Positions 7,539 to 16,611 are shown, counted from the stretch's first letter. The stretch: DNA of 64,000 nucleotides from Chitinophagales bacterium (GCA_013298955.1 JAAFJT010000001.1:1-64000), one strand, 5' to 3'. Made by a program: numbers and translations. The notes: generated from the letters alone by a model not told the origin.

Positions 7539-10487
7539 TTAAAACTTGATATTCAAATTCGCATTCAAAACCGTACCTAATTGGCTGAATTGAGAACCAT
7601 TATAACCCAAAATATCATAACGTCCGCTAAATCCTAACGCGCCGCGCAATAATGCTTTTTTAGTAGGGTCTGCAAGTCTTGCTTTTGCCGCAGCGAATTT
7701 AGTTGCATCAGGCGTTGTTTCGATAGCCGATTCAATAATATCCCATTTTGGCAAAATATTGAAAATATTATTGATATTGATACCAACACCTATTTTCTTG
7801 TTAATCGCATAACCGATGCTCAAATCCGTTACGACTGCGGGAGAAAAGACCGATTTAAGATAAATCATATCGTCACCACCGTTGTCAATATCGCGGAAAG
7901 CCGTTTTGCCAAATAAAGTATTGTTCAAATTGAAATTCCATGCACCCAAAGTATAATCTGCACCCAAAATCGCTTTGTAAGCAGGACGGCTTTCCGTCAA
8001 TAACGACTTGATTTGTGGATTCAAGATACTTGAACCTGCATTTTTAATCGCTGCTGGCTCATTTGGTAAACCGTCAATTGTATTGCCTAATACCACATTA
8101 CCCGCCAAATTGATTGCCATTTTACCATCTCCAATAATAATATTGCGATAATTCGCAACGAAATCTAAACCACTTGTAGTAGTTTGGATACCATTGATGA
8201 AAAACTGTACAGATGCCAAATCACCTGCTTGCAAAATTTTGTATAAATCCGTAGTTGCATCAGACGAGGTGATAGAAGAGCTATATACGATTCTATCCTT
8301 CACTTTAATGCTGTAATAATCCAAACTGATACTCAAATTTTTGATTGGATTCAAGGCAACACCAAAAGTAGTGTTGGTAGATTGCTCCGGTTTCAAATTC
8401 GGGATACCCAAAGCGCGTGCTTGCGCACTACGGTTGTTGAATAAACCAGATAAGTTAATTTTACCTTGTGAGAACGATGCTTGAATCGATTGCGCATAAA
8501 TTTGGTGCAAGGTCGGCGCACGGAAACCCGTAGAAACCGAACCGCGAATCGTTGCAATATCATTTGGCAATTTATAACGAGTAGATAATTTCCAAACGTT
8601 TGCTGCGCCAAAATCACTATATTTTTCCGTACGGAACGTACCATTCACCAAAAATTCTTTGGTAATGTCGTAGCTTAAATCAATATAACCACCGACATTG
8701 AAACGAGAGTTGCTACCTGCATTCACCCGGTCAATACCCGGAAAAGAGTTAGAACCTTGTCCAAAATAAGATGCTGTATCACCGCCTACAATCGTAAACG
8801 TTTCAGACCGCGCTTCCATACCGAAAGCAATTCCCAATTCAGGTGTGATTGCTTTAGAAACATCCAAGTTACCCACTAAATGGCTAAATCCGTAACCACC
8901 TGTTTTAAAACGGGTTGGACTAAGTTTGCCTAAACTACGGTTTACGGTATTATCGACTGTATAAAGTTGCTCATTGCCACCCGCAGTTAAACTCACATCG
9001 TGTTTCCAACCGTCAATTTCGTTTCTCGCACCAATAGTTGCATTATAATCGGTCAAATCGCCTTCAAAAGTAGGCATGTAACCAATGTAACCTTTGTACA
9101 AATCAATATTATCACTACCGAAGAACACTTGACCGGGGAATGTAAGATAGTTTTTGCCACCATTATCGGTTGGTGTGTGCAATAAACCTCTATCTTGTCT
9201 CCAATAAGGCGTACGGAAATTGGCATTACTTAAAACGCGTTTTTTAACGAGTGCCGCGTTTGCATATAATTGACCTTTATCACTAATGTTCACACCGCCA
9301 TTGATTAAGAATTTTGCTGCGGTGATTTCGCCGGTGCCATTCAAGTTACCACCAGTAGGACGTTCTGCTAAGTAATTGCTAATCATACTATTATACTTAG
9401 CATTATTATCCCCTACTTTGCCATTCCAAGTTGCCATATCCGCTGCTGTAGCAGTAGCCCCAACTGGATTAATTTTTCCACCCAATACATCTGTACCTGT
9501 TTCATTACGGAATTTAGCTAAATCACTAAAACCGCCGTATGGGTTACCAAAAGTTTCAATTTCCGTTGGAACATGAATGTTGCCCGAACGCACTGCATTA
9601 TCTTGTTGGCTCAATGCAATCGTGTAATTCAAAAAGCCTTTGTCGCCTACATTGCTACCGCTATTCAACGATACGCCATAAGTTGCACCGTCGCCTTTGT
9701 GGGTAATTCCAGTATTGATATTCAAAGAAGAATATTCATATTTGTCTTTCAAAATGACGTTCATAACGCCCGCAATCGCATCCGAACCGTATTGAGCAGA
9801 TGCACCATCACGCAAAATTTCTACACGCTTAATCGCATCATTCGGAATCGCTGATAAGTCAACGCCCGTTTCACCACGACCGGGAGAAAACTGTACGTAT
9901 AATAAAGAACTTAAATTTTTCCGTTTGCCATTAATCAAAATCAAGGTACGGCTGGGTCCCATATTCCGGATTTCGTAAGGGTCTAACAACGTCGTTGCAT
10001 CATTTACAGGCGTATTCACCGAGTTAAACGATGGAACACGGTATTGTAATGCTTTGTCAAACGATTGTTGACCTGTGCTGCGCAAGTCATTGGTATTCAA
10101 AATGTCAATCGGAAGCGGTGAATCCGTCACCGTCCGTTGCGTATTACGGCTACCCGTAGAGATGATGACTTCTCCTAATGCGTTATCGCCTGCACTCATC
10201 ACAACATCCAAAGTCGTTTCCGTTCCATCAAGGGTCACCGATTTCGTAACAGGTGCAAAGCCGATGAATGAAAAAACGATTTCATGTGTACCATTCGGCA
10301 ATTTCAACGTATAGTTGCCATCGCCGTCCGTAATTGTACCTGTGGTAGTGCCTTTTTTAACAATGGAAACACCTGGAAGTCCACCTGTTGCATCTTTGAC
10401 AGAGCCTTTAAGAGTGGATTGCGCCCAAGTAACGCTTGCGGTAAATAACAACACAAGCAGGGCAAAAAAACGAGTCGCTTTGACCAT
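7539..10487 (-). CDS. TonB-dependent outer membrane receptor
   Basis: A protein of 982 residues. A signal peptide (to about residue 22, ending TASVTWAQ) is followed by a carboxypeptidase-regulatory-like domain (GSVKDATGGLPGVSI..., residues 24-105). Then come a plug domain (about 120-245, with ALQYRVPSFNSV, LILINGKRKN and LRDGASAQYGSDAIAGVMNVIL) and a 22-strand-type barrel ending in NANLNIKF. It imports a large substrate through the outer membrane using TonB energy. The lack of an adjacent SusD gene argues against a canonical glycan-uptake SusC pair; siderophore, peptide or other substrates are possible. A single gene. Confidence 0.92.
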   Translation of the reverse strand: MVKATRFFALLVLLFTASVTWAQSTLKGSVKDATGGLPGVSIVKKGTTTGTITDGDGNYTLKLPNGTHEIVFSFIGFAPVTKSVTLDGTETTLDVVMSAGDNALGEVIISTGSRNTQRTVTDSPLPIDILNTNDLRSTGQQSFDKALQYRVPSFNSVNTPVNDATTLLDPYEIRNMGPSRTLILINGKRKNLSSLLYVQFSPGRGETGVDLSAIPNDAIKRVEILRDGASAQYGSDAIAGVMNVILKDKYEYSSLNINTGITHKGDGATYGVSLNSGSNVGDKGFLNYTIALSQQDNAVRSGNIHVPTEIETFGNPYGGFSDLAKFRNETGTDVLGGKINPVGATATAADMATWNGKVGDNNAKYNSMISNYLAERPTGGNLNGTGEITAAKFLINGGVNISDKGQLYANAALVKKRVLSNANFRTPYWRQDRGLLHTPTDNGGKNYLTFPGQVFFGSDNIDLYKGYIGYMPTFEGDLTDYNATIGARNEIDGWKHDVSLTAGGNEQLYTVDNTVNRSLGKLSPTRFKTGGYGFSHLVGNLDVSKAITPELGIAFGMEARSETFTIVGGDTASYFGQGSNSFPGIDRVNAGSNSRFNVGGYIDLSYDITKEFLVNGTFRTEKYSDFGAANVWKLSTRYKLPNDIATIRGSVSTGFRAPTLHQIYAQSIQASFSQGKINLSGLFNNRSAQARALGIPNLKPEQSTNTTFGVALNPIKNLSISLDYYSIKVKDRIVYSSSITSSDATTDLYKILQAGDLASVQFFINGIQTTTSGLDFVANYRNIIIGDGKMAINLAGNVVLGNTIDGLPNEPAAIKNAGSSILNPQIKSLLTESRPAYKAILGADYTLGAWNFNLNNTLFGKTAFRDIDNGGDDMIYLKSVFSPAVVTDLSIGYAINKKIGVGININNIFNILPKWDIIESAIETTPDATKFAAAKARLADPTKKALLRGALGFSGRYDILGYNGSQFSQLGTVLNANLNIKF

Positions 10488-10803
10488 GAGTCCGAAAATT
10501 TTAAAGTTGAGTTTCTAAAAAAAATTTGCGCCAATCTATCCTACATTAAAAAATAGATTGGTTTTAGATTAATAAAATTTCGGTGTAATATTACGCATTA
10601 ATTTGGATACTCCAACTATTTATCTTTTTTTTAAAAGATTTTTTTGATTTTAATAATCATAAATTTTTAACAAATATATTTTTAACAAATAATATTTTGT
10701 GTGTGAATATTTTTTTTGAAAAATAATAATCGCGGTAAGGTCTGAATTAGGATTTTTAGGATGACCGAAGCGGACAAACAAGGGAGATAAAATAATCAAC
10801 AAC

Positions 10804-10837
10804 AACGTTTGGAGGGTTTTAAAACCCTCCAAACGTT
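10804..10837. repeat. Element C core, copy 1
   Basis: Perfect palindrome with arms AACGTTTGGAGGGTTTT and AAAACCCTCCAAACGTT. The same core appears at 14161-14193, 21621-21651 and 26113-26143; in two of those it is enclosed by a larger inverted repeat. Confidence 0.9.
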
Positions 10838-10863
10838 ATACGACCTTAAAAATCAATATTTTA

Positions 10864-11003
10864 GCAGTTTCCACTTTGGGAATTTCTGAAATAGGATGCT
10901 GATGATTTGAAGCCCTCATTGGCACTTTTCAACCGAAACATCCTTCCAATCTTTGAACTCATGAGCATCCTATTTCAAAAATTTCCCAAAGCGGAAATGG
11001 CTG
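10864..11003. repeat. Element F, copy 1
   Basis: An imperfect inverted repeat of about 140 bases. The left end reads AGTTTCCACTTTGGGAATTT and the right end AAATTTCCCAAAGCGGAAA; inside are GAAATAGGATGCTGATGATT and its complement-like AGCATCCTATTTC. A second copy lies at about 60636-60793. It sits in the intergenic region between the FKBP and TonB receptor genes. Confidence 0.8.
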
Positions 11004-11019
11004 TTTTTTCCCTAAAAAT

Positions 11020-11063
11020 GGAATGGATTCTTTGAATTAAAAACAATCCAAAGAATCCATTCC
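11020..11063. terminator. Terminator-like hairpin after FKBP gene
   Basis: A perfect 15-bp stem (GGAATGGATTCTTTG / CAAAGAATCCATTCC) immediately beyond the stop codon of the minus-strand FKBP gene. Confidence 0.6.
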
Positions 11064-11081
11064 ATCCAAAGAACCCAAGTT

Positions 11082-12014
11082 TTAATATTTAGGTTTTGCC
11101 ACATCTATGACTTGGATTTTAAAAATCAAAACCGAATTACTTGGAACCACCGTTTTGCCATCATCCAAAGGAGTCGCGCCGTAACCCAATTTTGACGGAA
11201 TCAAGAAAATGCCTTCACTGCCTTTATTGAAAAATTTCAACCCTTCTTCCCAACCTGCAATCGCTTTTTTGAAACCCAATACGAATTGAAAGGGCGATTT
11301 TCCCTTTGTTGCATCAAATGTTTTGCCATCTAAAAAGCTACCTTCATAATGCACGGTCACTTGGTCACCCGATTTTGCGGTCGCGCCCTTGCCATTTTTG
11401 GTGATGATATAACTCAAACCAGAAGGTAATCGATTGATTTTCAATTTTTTAGTACTTGCGTATTCATCAATCAACTTTTTATCTTGGATGAATTGTACAT
11501 TTTGTTTGCCCTCAAAATCCGCCCGCGCCTTTGCCTCCATTTGCTTCATGTACTTATCGTATTCGGCATCACTCATCGCTTCCAACAATTCAATTTCAAA
11601 ACGCAACGGTGCATTCGGCGGCACACTTTCATCCGCCCCCGTGCTGCCATAACCCCAATTGGGATTCATAAAAAGCGTCACTTTCGACCCTATTTTCAAC
11701 GTCGCAATCGCCGTTTCCCAACCCGAAATCACTTGCCGATAGCCCAACCGAAACACAAAAGGTTCGTTTTGAGGCGAAACATCAAATATTTTTTCATTCA
11801 ATAATTTACCTACATAATTGATTTTCAAATAGTTACCAATTTTAATAGGCGCACCTTTGCCTTCCGTCTCGACGGTTAGGTACAAACCTTCCTTGATTTT
11901 TTGAGCCTTGATTTTTTGTTCTGTGAGGTAGGTTTCAATCGTTTGTGCGCCATTTTGAGCGGACAATTGAGCAACAACCAAAAAACTAATGAGTAAAATG
12001 TGCCATGTACGCAT
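11082..12014 (-). CDS. FKBP-type peptidyl-prolyl isomerase, two domains, secreted
   Basis: A protein of 310 residues with a signal peptide (MRTWHILLISFLVVAQLSAQ) and two FKBP domains. Domain 1 covers about residues 50-150 (GNYLKINYVGKL, VISGWETAI, NWGYGSTG) and domain 2 about 205-307 (GDQVTVHYEGSFLDGKTFD, AIAGWEEGLKF, LGYGATP, LIFKIQVIDV). Both keep the Trp and Tyr of the binding pocket. It should catalyse proline cis-trans isomerisation of envelope proteins. Its neighbour across the divergent intergenic region is a Skp-like chaperone, so the two face each other as envelope protein-folding genes. A terminator-like hairpin follows. Confidence 0.93.
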   Translation of the reverse strand: MRTWHILLISFLVVAQLSAQNGAQTIETYLTEQKIKAQKIKEGLYLTVETEGKGAPIKIGNYLKINYVGKLLNEKIFDVSPQNEPFVFRLGYRQVISGWETAIATLKIGSKVTLFMNPNWGYGSTGADESVPPNAPLRFEIELLEAMSDAEYDKYMKQMEAKARADFEGKQNVQFIQDKKLIDEYASTKKLKINRLPSGLSYIITKNGKGATAKSGDQVTVHYEGSFLDGKTFDATKGKSPFQFVLGFKKAIAGWEEGLKFFNKGSEGIFLIPSKLGYGATPLDDGKTVVPSNSVLIFKIQVIDVAKPKY

Positions 12015-12111
12015 GGGTGAAAATGGTTTTTGATTTAAAAAAATATTTTAAATAATCCATGCTTCCGCGCAATTCGAGTGCCAATATTCCTGTCAATTAG
12101 AAACTTATTTT

Positions 12112-12119
12112 TACTTTTG
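12112..12119 (+). promoter_or_regulatory. Bacteroidota -7 element
   Basis: TACTTTTG matches TAnnTTTG, about 95 bases upstream of the Skp-like gene at 12215. Confidence 0.4.
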
Positions 12120-12214
12120 CGTCGCAATCAGAAGCCTCTTGAAATGTTTCCTTGCAAAAAAGCATCTAACAAAATTTTCTACCAATATCATATTTAAACT
12201 TACAGTCATAAGAA

Positions 12215-12727
12215 ATGAAAATTGTTCAATTGTTTTTAATGAGTACGCTCGTTTGTGCATTGAGTCATTCGGTGCAAGCGCAGAAAATTGGGTATTTAAA
12301 TTCTGGCAATATGTTGGAAAAAATGCCCGAAGTATTGAAAGCCGATTCTTCGTTGGCATTGTACCGCAAATCCTTGTCAGACCAAATCGAATTGTTGCAA
12401 AAAATGTTTGAACCGCGTGCAAAACAGTTCATTCAAGACCGAAAAGAAGGTAAATTGTCGCCTTCCGAAGAAAAAAGACAGGGCGAACAACTGAGCAAAG
12501 AGGAAGAACAAATCCGCAGAGGCGCGCAGGAAGCAGAGCAAAAAGTCAATGCGCAACGCCAAGCCTTGCTGCAACCCATTATTGAAAAAATTAATAAGGC
12601 AATTCAAGCAGTCGGCAAAGAAAATAAATATGATTATATTTTCGATACGGCTTCTGGAACCATGTTGTTTACCAATGAAAAGGAAGATGTCGCGCCTTTG
12701 GTCAAACAAAAATTGGGTTTGAAATAG
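12215..12727 (+). CDS. OmpH/Skp-family periplasmic chaperone
   Basis: A protein of 170 residues, typical for Skp/OmpH. A signal peptide ends at about residue 23 (SVQAQ); the mature start KIGYLNSGNMLEKMPEV is the conserved first strand and helix. A long charged helical region (residues 50-125, rich in Glu, Lys and Gln) forms the tentacle coiled coil, and the C-terminal strand IFDTASGTMLFT closes the body. It should bind unfolded outer membrane proteins in the periplasm. It stands alone here rather than beside bamA, as is also seen with paralogues in Bacteroidota. A long inverted repeat (element G) follows. Confidence 0.9.
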   Translation: MKIVQLFLMSTLVCALSHSVQAQKIGYLNSGNMLEKMPEVLKADSSLALYRKSLSDQIELLQKMFEPRAKQFIQDRKEGKLSPSEEKRQGEQLSKEEEQIRRGAQEAEQKVNAQRQALLQPIIEKINKAIQAVGKENKYDYIFDTASGTMLFTNEKEDVAPLVKQKLGLK

Positions 12728-12728
12728 G

Positions 12729-12897
12729 GTCAATTGGAACGCGGACGACGCGGATTGGACGAATTTTCACGAATTTTTTGAAAAAATCCGTATAGGGTAA
12801 ATTGGAACGCGGATGACGCGGATGGGCGGATTTTCACGGATTTTTCAAAAAATCCGTGAAAATTCGCCTAATCCCTGTCATCCGCGTTCCAATTCGT
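12729..12897. repeat. Element G: long inverted repeat with a partial extra copy
   Basis: Arms of about 46 bases (left from about 12792, GGAACGCGGATGACGCGGAT; right to 12895, ATCCGCGTTCCAATT) meet over a very short loop of Ts and As around AAAAAATCCGTGAAAATTCG. Before it lies a degraded third copy of the left arm (12733-12785). It fills the gap between two convergent genes and could terminate both. Confidence 0.85.
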
Positions 12898-12904
12898 ATC
12901 GTAA

Positions 12905-13984
12905 TTACGCCCACACTTTACAACCTTCTGTGCAATTTTGACAAATATCAATTTGGTCGCGCCCGCGCAAAAGGTCGGTTCGGAACTGTTGATACGGTTT
13001 GGCTTGCCATAATTCTTTAAAACTATTTGTTTTTAAATCACCCAATCGATGTTGCGCATCCTTATCAAAACAACAGGGAACGACCAATCCATCCCAAGTA
13101 ATGACGCAAGAATGCCATAATTTCCAACAACGATTCAACAATTTGTTTTTCGCCCGCCATTGACCGGGTGCAAATTCCTCATATCGAGCAAATTTATCCT
13201 GTCGCGGAATCAAATCATTGCCTTTTTCATAATCATAGACTTGCGCCGTTTTCAATTTGACCTCATCAATACCAATTTCTTTTGCCAATTGATAAATTTC
13301 AGGAATTTGATGTTCATTCGGACGAACCACCAGAAATTGAAAAATGATATGAGGCGTTTTAGACTTGAGTTCTTTTTTCCATTTGACGACATTGCGCGCC
13401 CCTTTCAACACGCTTTCCAATTTGCCCGCCTTGCGGTAACTCTCGTAAACCTCCTGTGTCGTGCCATCCACCGAGATAATCAAACGGTCTAAACCCGACT
13501 CAATCGTTTTTCGGGCATTTTCGTCGTTGAGGAAATGCCCGTTTGTGGAAGTCATCGTATAGATGCCTTTATCGGAAGCGTACCGCACCATATCCAAAAA
13601 TTTTGGATTGATATAAGGTTCTCCTTGAAAGTAAAAAATCAAGTAAATCAATTCTTTATGCAATTCATCAATGGTTTTTCTGAAAAAATCTTCTTTCAGA
13701 TTGCCTATCGGACGCGTGAAAGCCCGCAACCCACTTGGGCATTCGGGACACCGCAAATTGCATGCGGTCGTCGGTTCGAGCGAAATCGTGAATGGCAAAC
13801 CCCATTGAACAGGGCGTTTCAACCAGTCCGTCGCGTAGAACGAAGCAAGGACTTTCGACGCATTCCAAACGCGGCGCGGAGTCACTTTGGCAATAAAATT
13901 GAGCGAATCTTGAATGAATAAGGACACGGCAAGGTGATTAGGGTCGTTTGAAAAAAATCTGGTACTTCGTTTTTTTTGAATCAA
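12905..13984 (-). CDS. Radical SAM protein with SPASM-type C-terminal region
   Basis: A protein of 359 residues. The radical SAM cluster motif is CNLRCPEC (CxxxCxxC, near residue 73), followed by FYFQGEPYINP (the GGEP equivalent) and a TIM-barrel half. The C-terminal part has SPASM-type Cys ligands (CWKLWHSC, VVPCCFD, CQNCTEGC) for extra Fe-S clusters. Such enzymes cleave S-adenosylmethionine to start radical modification of peptides, lipids or nucleosides; the substrate cannot be read from the sequence. No small precursor peptide is visible beside it. TTG 13984 is the only start upstream of the domain. The gene is monocistronic, flanked by repeat elements. Confidence 0.88.
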   Translation of the reverse strand: MIQKKRSTRFFSNDPNHLAVSLFIQDSLNFIAKVTPRRVWNASKVLASFYATDWLKRPVQWGLPFTISLEPTTACNLRCPECPSGLRAFTRPIGNLKEDFFRKTIDELHKELIYLIFYFQGEPYINPKFLDMVRYASDKGIYTMTSTNGHFLNDENARKTIESGLDRLIISVDGTTQEVYESYRKAGKLESVLKGARNVVKWKKELKSKTPHIIFQFLVVRPNEHQIPEIYQLAKEIGIDEVKLKTAQVYDYEKGNDLIPRQDKFARYEEFAPGQWRAKNKLLNRCWKLWHSCVITWDGLVVPCCFDKDAQHRLGDLKTNSFKELWQAKPYQQFRTDLLRGRDQIDICQNCTEGCKVWA

Positions 13985-14046
13985 AAACGTAGGTTATATA
14001 GGCAAATATCCAATTTGCGTGACGTTACGATAATATAGGCGCATGG

Positions 14047-14100
14047 GTAGTCGGAGATTTATTTTCCGCAAATCGCGGGAAATAAATTTCCTAAGTAGTT
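14047..14100. repeat. Element B, degraded copy
   Basis: Imperfect inverted repeat related to the clean copies at 14950-15002 and 52874-52936 (GTAGTCGG..TTTATTTTCCGC / GCGGGAAATAAATTTC). It directly abuts the composite element C copy at 14095-14222. Confidence 0.75.
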
Positions 14101-14222
14101 AGAAGGAAAGAATCGACAAAAAGTTATATCAACTAAAATGTTGATTTTCAAGGTAGTATAACGTTTGGAGGGTTTCAAACCCTCCAAACGTTGTTATCGG
14201 TTCTTTAAATTTAACTACTTAA
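14095..14222. repeat. Element C, full composite copy
   Basis: The core palindrome (14161-14193, AACGTTTGGAGGGTTT) is enclosed by an outer inverted repeat: AGTAGTTA..GAAAGAATCGACAA on the left and GTTATCGGTTCTTTAAATTT..AACTACTTAA on the right. The copy at 26040-26177 has the same order of parts, including a TTGATTTTCAA segment before the core. This shows that the larger unit, not only the core, has been copied. Confidence 0.85.
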
Positions 14223-14234
14223 CTACTAAATTTG

Positions 14235-14869
14235 TTATATACCATTTGATGCTTTCATGGGTGAAATTATATTTTTAGTGAAAGTAACTTTATCCCGCCA
14301 TTCTTTTCCATAAATGCTGGGCGAATGAGTTACTATAATCTGTTGACAATGGGGGTTCATTTTTTTTATAATCTGTATTAATTCATATTGCCATTCCAAA
14401 TACAAGGAAATTTCAGGTTCATCCATGATTAAAATAGATGGCTTTTCGTCCTGACATAAAACGGTTAGCAAAATGATTAATAATTGTTTTTCACCAGATG
14501 ATAAATCATACCAATGAATTTTTACATCATTTTTAAGTCTAAATGCTAATTTAGTATCCTTTACATCCACCGATTTTTCGGTTATTTTGAAAAGTCGGTT
14601 GACCGTTTTAATAAAAAATAATTTTTAGCAAATGCTTTATCTTCCTCAGCAGATTTGTTGACAACTTCCAAATAAAGATTGGGATTTGAATCATAATCTT
14701 TATTCCAAATATTGATAATCCAATTCAAGATAGTGCTTTTTCCCGTTCCATTTTCACCAACGAGAATATTGACATCTGGATTTAAGTTCCAATCCACATC
14801 GAATTGATTCCATAAACCATTAATAACCAATCTATTAATATATTTTGTGGGCTGTATGGTTTGCTTCAT
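14235..14869 (-). pseudogene. AAA/ABC-type ATPase, frameshifted
   Basis: Two frames make one protein. The first (14869 to 14582) has Walker A GENGTGKST near residue 42. The second has the signature LSSGEKQ, Walker B ILIMDEPE and the switch motif THSP. The frames overlap: adding one base in the A-run near 14600 joins FLLK to TVNRLFKITEKSVDVKDTK, a continuous chain of about 211 residues. That length is short for this family of overcoming-lysogenization-type/AAA_21 ATPases, so part of the lid region may also be missing. A GTG start could express the second half alone, but without Walker A it would not bind ATP normally. Probably a remnant, or a sequencing error in a homopolymer. Confidence 0.8.
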
Positions 14870-14949
14870 TTTATCTATATTTTATCCATATCGTATCGAT
14901 AGGAATGATTTTAATGGCTTTAAAACGCCTACAAAGGTAACAAAATTGA

Positions 14950-15002
14950 GTAGTCGGGAAATTTATTTCCCGCGAATCGCGGGAAATAAATTTCCCGACT
15001 AC
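14950..15002. repeat. Element B, copy 1
   Basis: Nearly perfect 53-bp palindrome with arms GTAGTCGGGAAATTTATTTC and GAAATAAATTTCCCGACTAC around CCGCGAATCGCGG. The same element is found at 52874-52936. It lies just upstream of the alkyltransferase-like gene. Confidence 0.92.
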
Positions 15003-15061
15003 TGTTATACCTCAACAAAATTGCGCTATTTGAGTTCATTATAAAAACAAAGTTGCTGTTT

Positions 15062-15385
15062 ATGAAAAAACAATCTTTTTGGGCAGATGTGTATGATGTA
15101 ACGAAGTTGATTCCTGCGGGACGCGTCACCACTTATGGTGCTATCGCCGAATTTTTACAATTAGGTGCGCCGCGCATGGTGGGTTGGGCATTGAATGCGG
15201 CGTTGAAAGCTGATATTCCGGCGCACCGCGTGGTCAATCGCAAAGGCGAATTATCAGGCAGACTGCATTTTGCAACGCCTACTCGGATGCAAGAATTATT
15301 AGAAATGGAAGGCATTGTCGTCAAAGACGCTGTGATTGTTGATTTTAAACGCCATTTTTGGCATCCCTTGCAAGAAATGGGTTGA
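15062..15385 (+). CDS. Alkyltransferase-like DNA-binding protein (MGMT family, no active Cys)
   Basis: A protein of 107 residues matching the DNA-binding C-terminal domain of O6-methylguanine methyltransferase. It has the Arg-finger/recognition helix region APRMVGWALNAAL and the active-site loop PAHRV, where the alkyl-accepting Cys of PCHRV is Ala. It is therefore an alkyltransferase-like (ATL) protein, a class that binds O6-alkylguanine and hands it to nucleotide excision repair rather than repairing it directly. ATG 15062 is preferred to a TTG three codons upstream. It is a single gene with element B in front. Confidence 0.9.
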   Translation: MKKQSFWADVYDVTKLIPAGRVTTYGAIAEFLQLGAPRMVGWALNAALKADIPAHRVVNRKGELSGRLHFATPTRMQELLEMEGIVVKDAVIVDFKRHFWHPLQEMG

Positions 15386-15589
15386 AAAAGCGATAGTTGT
15401 GCTTGTAATTTATTTAAAATAATTCAAATTTATGGTAAAATGGTTCATGCCTTATCTTCTCCTTGTATGGCGCACGCGTTTTACCCTTTTTTAAAAATTC
15501 TTGCCCTATTCTTTGTAAATCCACAACATCTTGCTTTTATTTGTGTTTTCCTTATTTACTTTATCAATAAATCCAATAGATTCAAACAA

Positions 15590-15898
15590 ATGGATGGAGA
15601 AAAGTTTTTCTATATGGTCGAATTTACCTTACCACAATTGATTGGGGAACGATTTCAAAAGCTCATCCCGTATCAACGCGCTAAGGTGAATACCTATTTT
15701 AATGAAGGCAAATTGGCGAGTTACACGCTTTCAATGGAAAATAGCAAATTATGGGCAATTTTTATCGCCACTTCCGAGCGCGAAGTGGAGGAATTTTTGC
15801 ATCATTTGCCCTTATCCCGCTACATGAAACATAAAATCAATGTGTTGACTTTTCATCACGTGCAGCCTGATAAAGTACCTGCCTTTTCAATGAATTGA
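15590..15898 (+). CDS. Muconolactone isomerase-like small protein
   Basis: A protein of 102 residues if started at ATG 15590. The fold looks like the ferredoxin-like alpha/beta dimer of muconolactone delta-isomerases and related small proteins: strand FYMVEFTL, helix LIGERFQKLIPYQRAKVNTYF, strand KLASYTLSMENSKLWAIFIATSEREVEEFLHHLPL. The frame continues upstream to 15440 through a hydrophobic, poorly coding stretch that I leave out. Many Bacteroidota carry such proteins without a catechol pathway, so no isomerase activity is claimed. Neighbours give no pathway hint. Confidence 0.7.
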   Translation: MDGEKFFYMVEFTLPQLIGERFQKLIPYQRAKVNTYFNEGKLASYTLSMENSKLWAIFIATSEREVEEFLHHLPLSRYMKHKINVLTFHHVQPDKVPAFSMN

Positions 15899-15938
15899 TA
15901 ATCAATGATTTACGTATGAACAATTCAATAGATGCTGC

Positions 15939-16061
15939 TTGGCAAAATATATCCAACTGAAAAATCCAGACATCAAGGATTTTTTAGAACAACTTGAATT
16001 GGCAGAAGTGCCAGAGGTAGGATTAGAGCTTGAATTAAGCGATATGCCTCCATCCGTCTAA
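15939..16061 (+). pseudogene. Short coding remnant
   Basis: A frame of about 40 residues from TTG 15939 to TAA 16059-16061, containing KNPDIKDFLEQLELAEVPEV and ending SDMPPSV. The acidic, helical sequence looks like protein, but there is no good start and no recognisable family; the bases upstream hold stops. It may be the 3' end of a lost gene or a very small gene. Confidence 0.3.
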
Positions 16062-16119
16062 GCATCTGATGTTAGAGCTAAAAAAATCTAACTCAATGTG
16101 AATCAATAATTTAAAAATT

Positions 16120-16611
16120 ATGATTATTTCTATAATAGTAGCCGTAGCTAAAAATGGCGTGATTGGTCACGACCAACAAATCCCTTGGTATTTGCCTGCG
16201 GATTTGAAATATTTCAGACAAAAAACATTGAATCATTGGGTACTTATGGGCAGAAAATGTTACGAATCCATTGGTCGCCCTCTGCCGAAACGAACCAATG
16301 TCGTCATTACGCGGAATCCTTTTTTCATTGGAACGGGTGTGGTGACGGTACATTCCATAGAAGAAGCCTTGCACGAGGCGCGAATACAGGGGCAAAAAGA
16401 AGTTTTCATCATTGGCGGCGGCGAGATTTACTGCCAAACGCAGCCGTTTTGGAATCGAATTTACCTGACAGAAGTGGATATTGAACCGGTCGGCGATGTT
16501 TTTTTTCCAAAAATCAATGAAACGGAATGGGAAATCATGGAAGTTGTCACGCATGAACCCGATGCAAAAAATGAATTTAGATATACATTTAAAATATTAA
16601 ACAAAAAATAA
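16120..16611 (+). CDS. folA: Dihydrofolate reductase
   Basis: A protein of 163 residues, the standard bacterial DHFR length. Motifs are in order: VAVAKNGVIG at the N-terminus, IPWYLPADLKYFR with the catalytic Asp, VLMGRKCYESIGRPLP (NADPH binding), VFIIGGGEIY and the closing strands to LNKK. It reduces dihydrofolate to tetrahydrofolate with NADPH, supplying one-carbon units for thymidylate and purines. No thyA next to it. A perfect 44-bp palindrome overlaps its stop region and probably ends its transcript. Confidence 0.96.
   Translation: MIISIIVAVAKNGVIGHDQQIPWYLPADLKYFRQKTLNHWVLMGRKCYESIGRPLPKRTNVVITRNPFFIGTGVVTVHSIEEALHEARIQGQKEVFIIGGGEIYCQTQPFWNRIYLTEVDIEPVGDVFFPKINETEWEIMEVVTHEPDAKNEFRYTFKILNKK

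Larger units (their letters stand above)
10488..11081. other. Intergenic region, 594 bp, with repeats C, F and a hairpin
   Basis: Upstream of the TonB receptor gene: an AT-rich leader (to about 10740), then the core of element C (10804-10837), element F (10864-11003) and a terminator-like hairpin for the FKBP gene (11020-11063). No gene seen. Confidence 0.7.
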
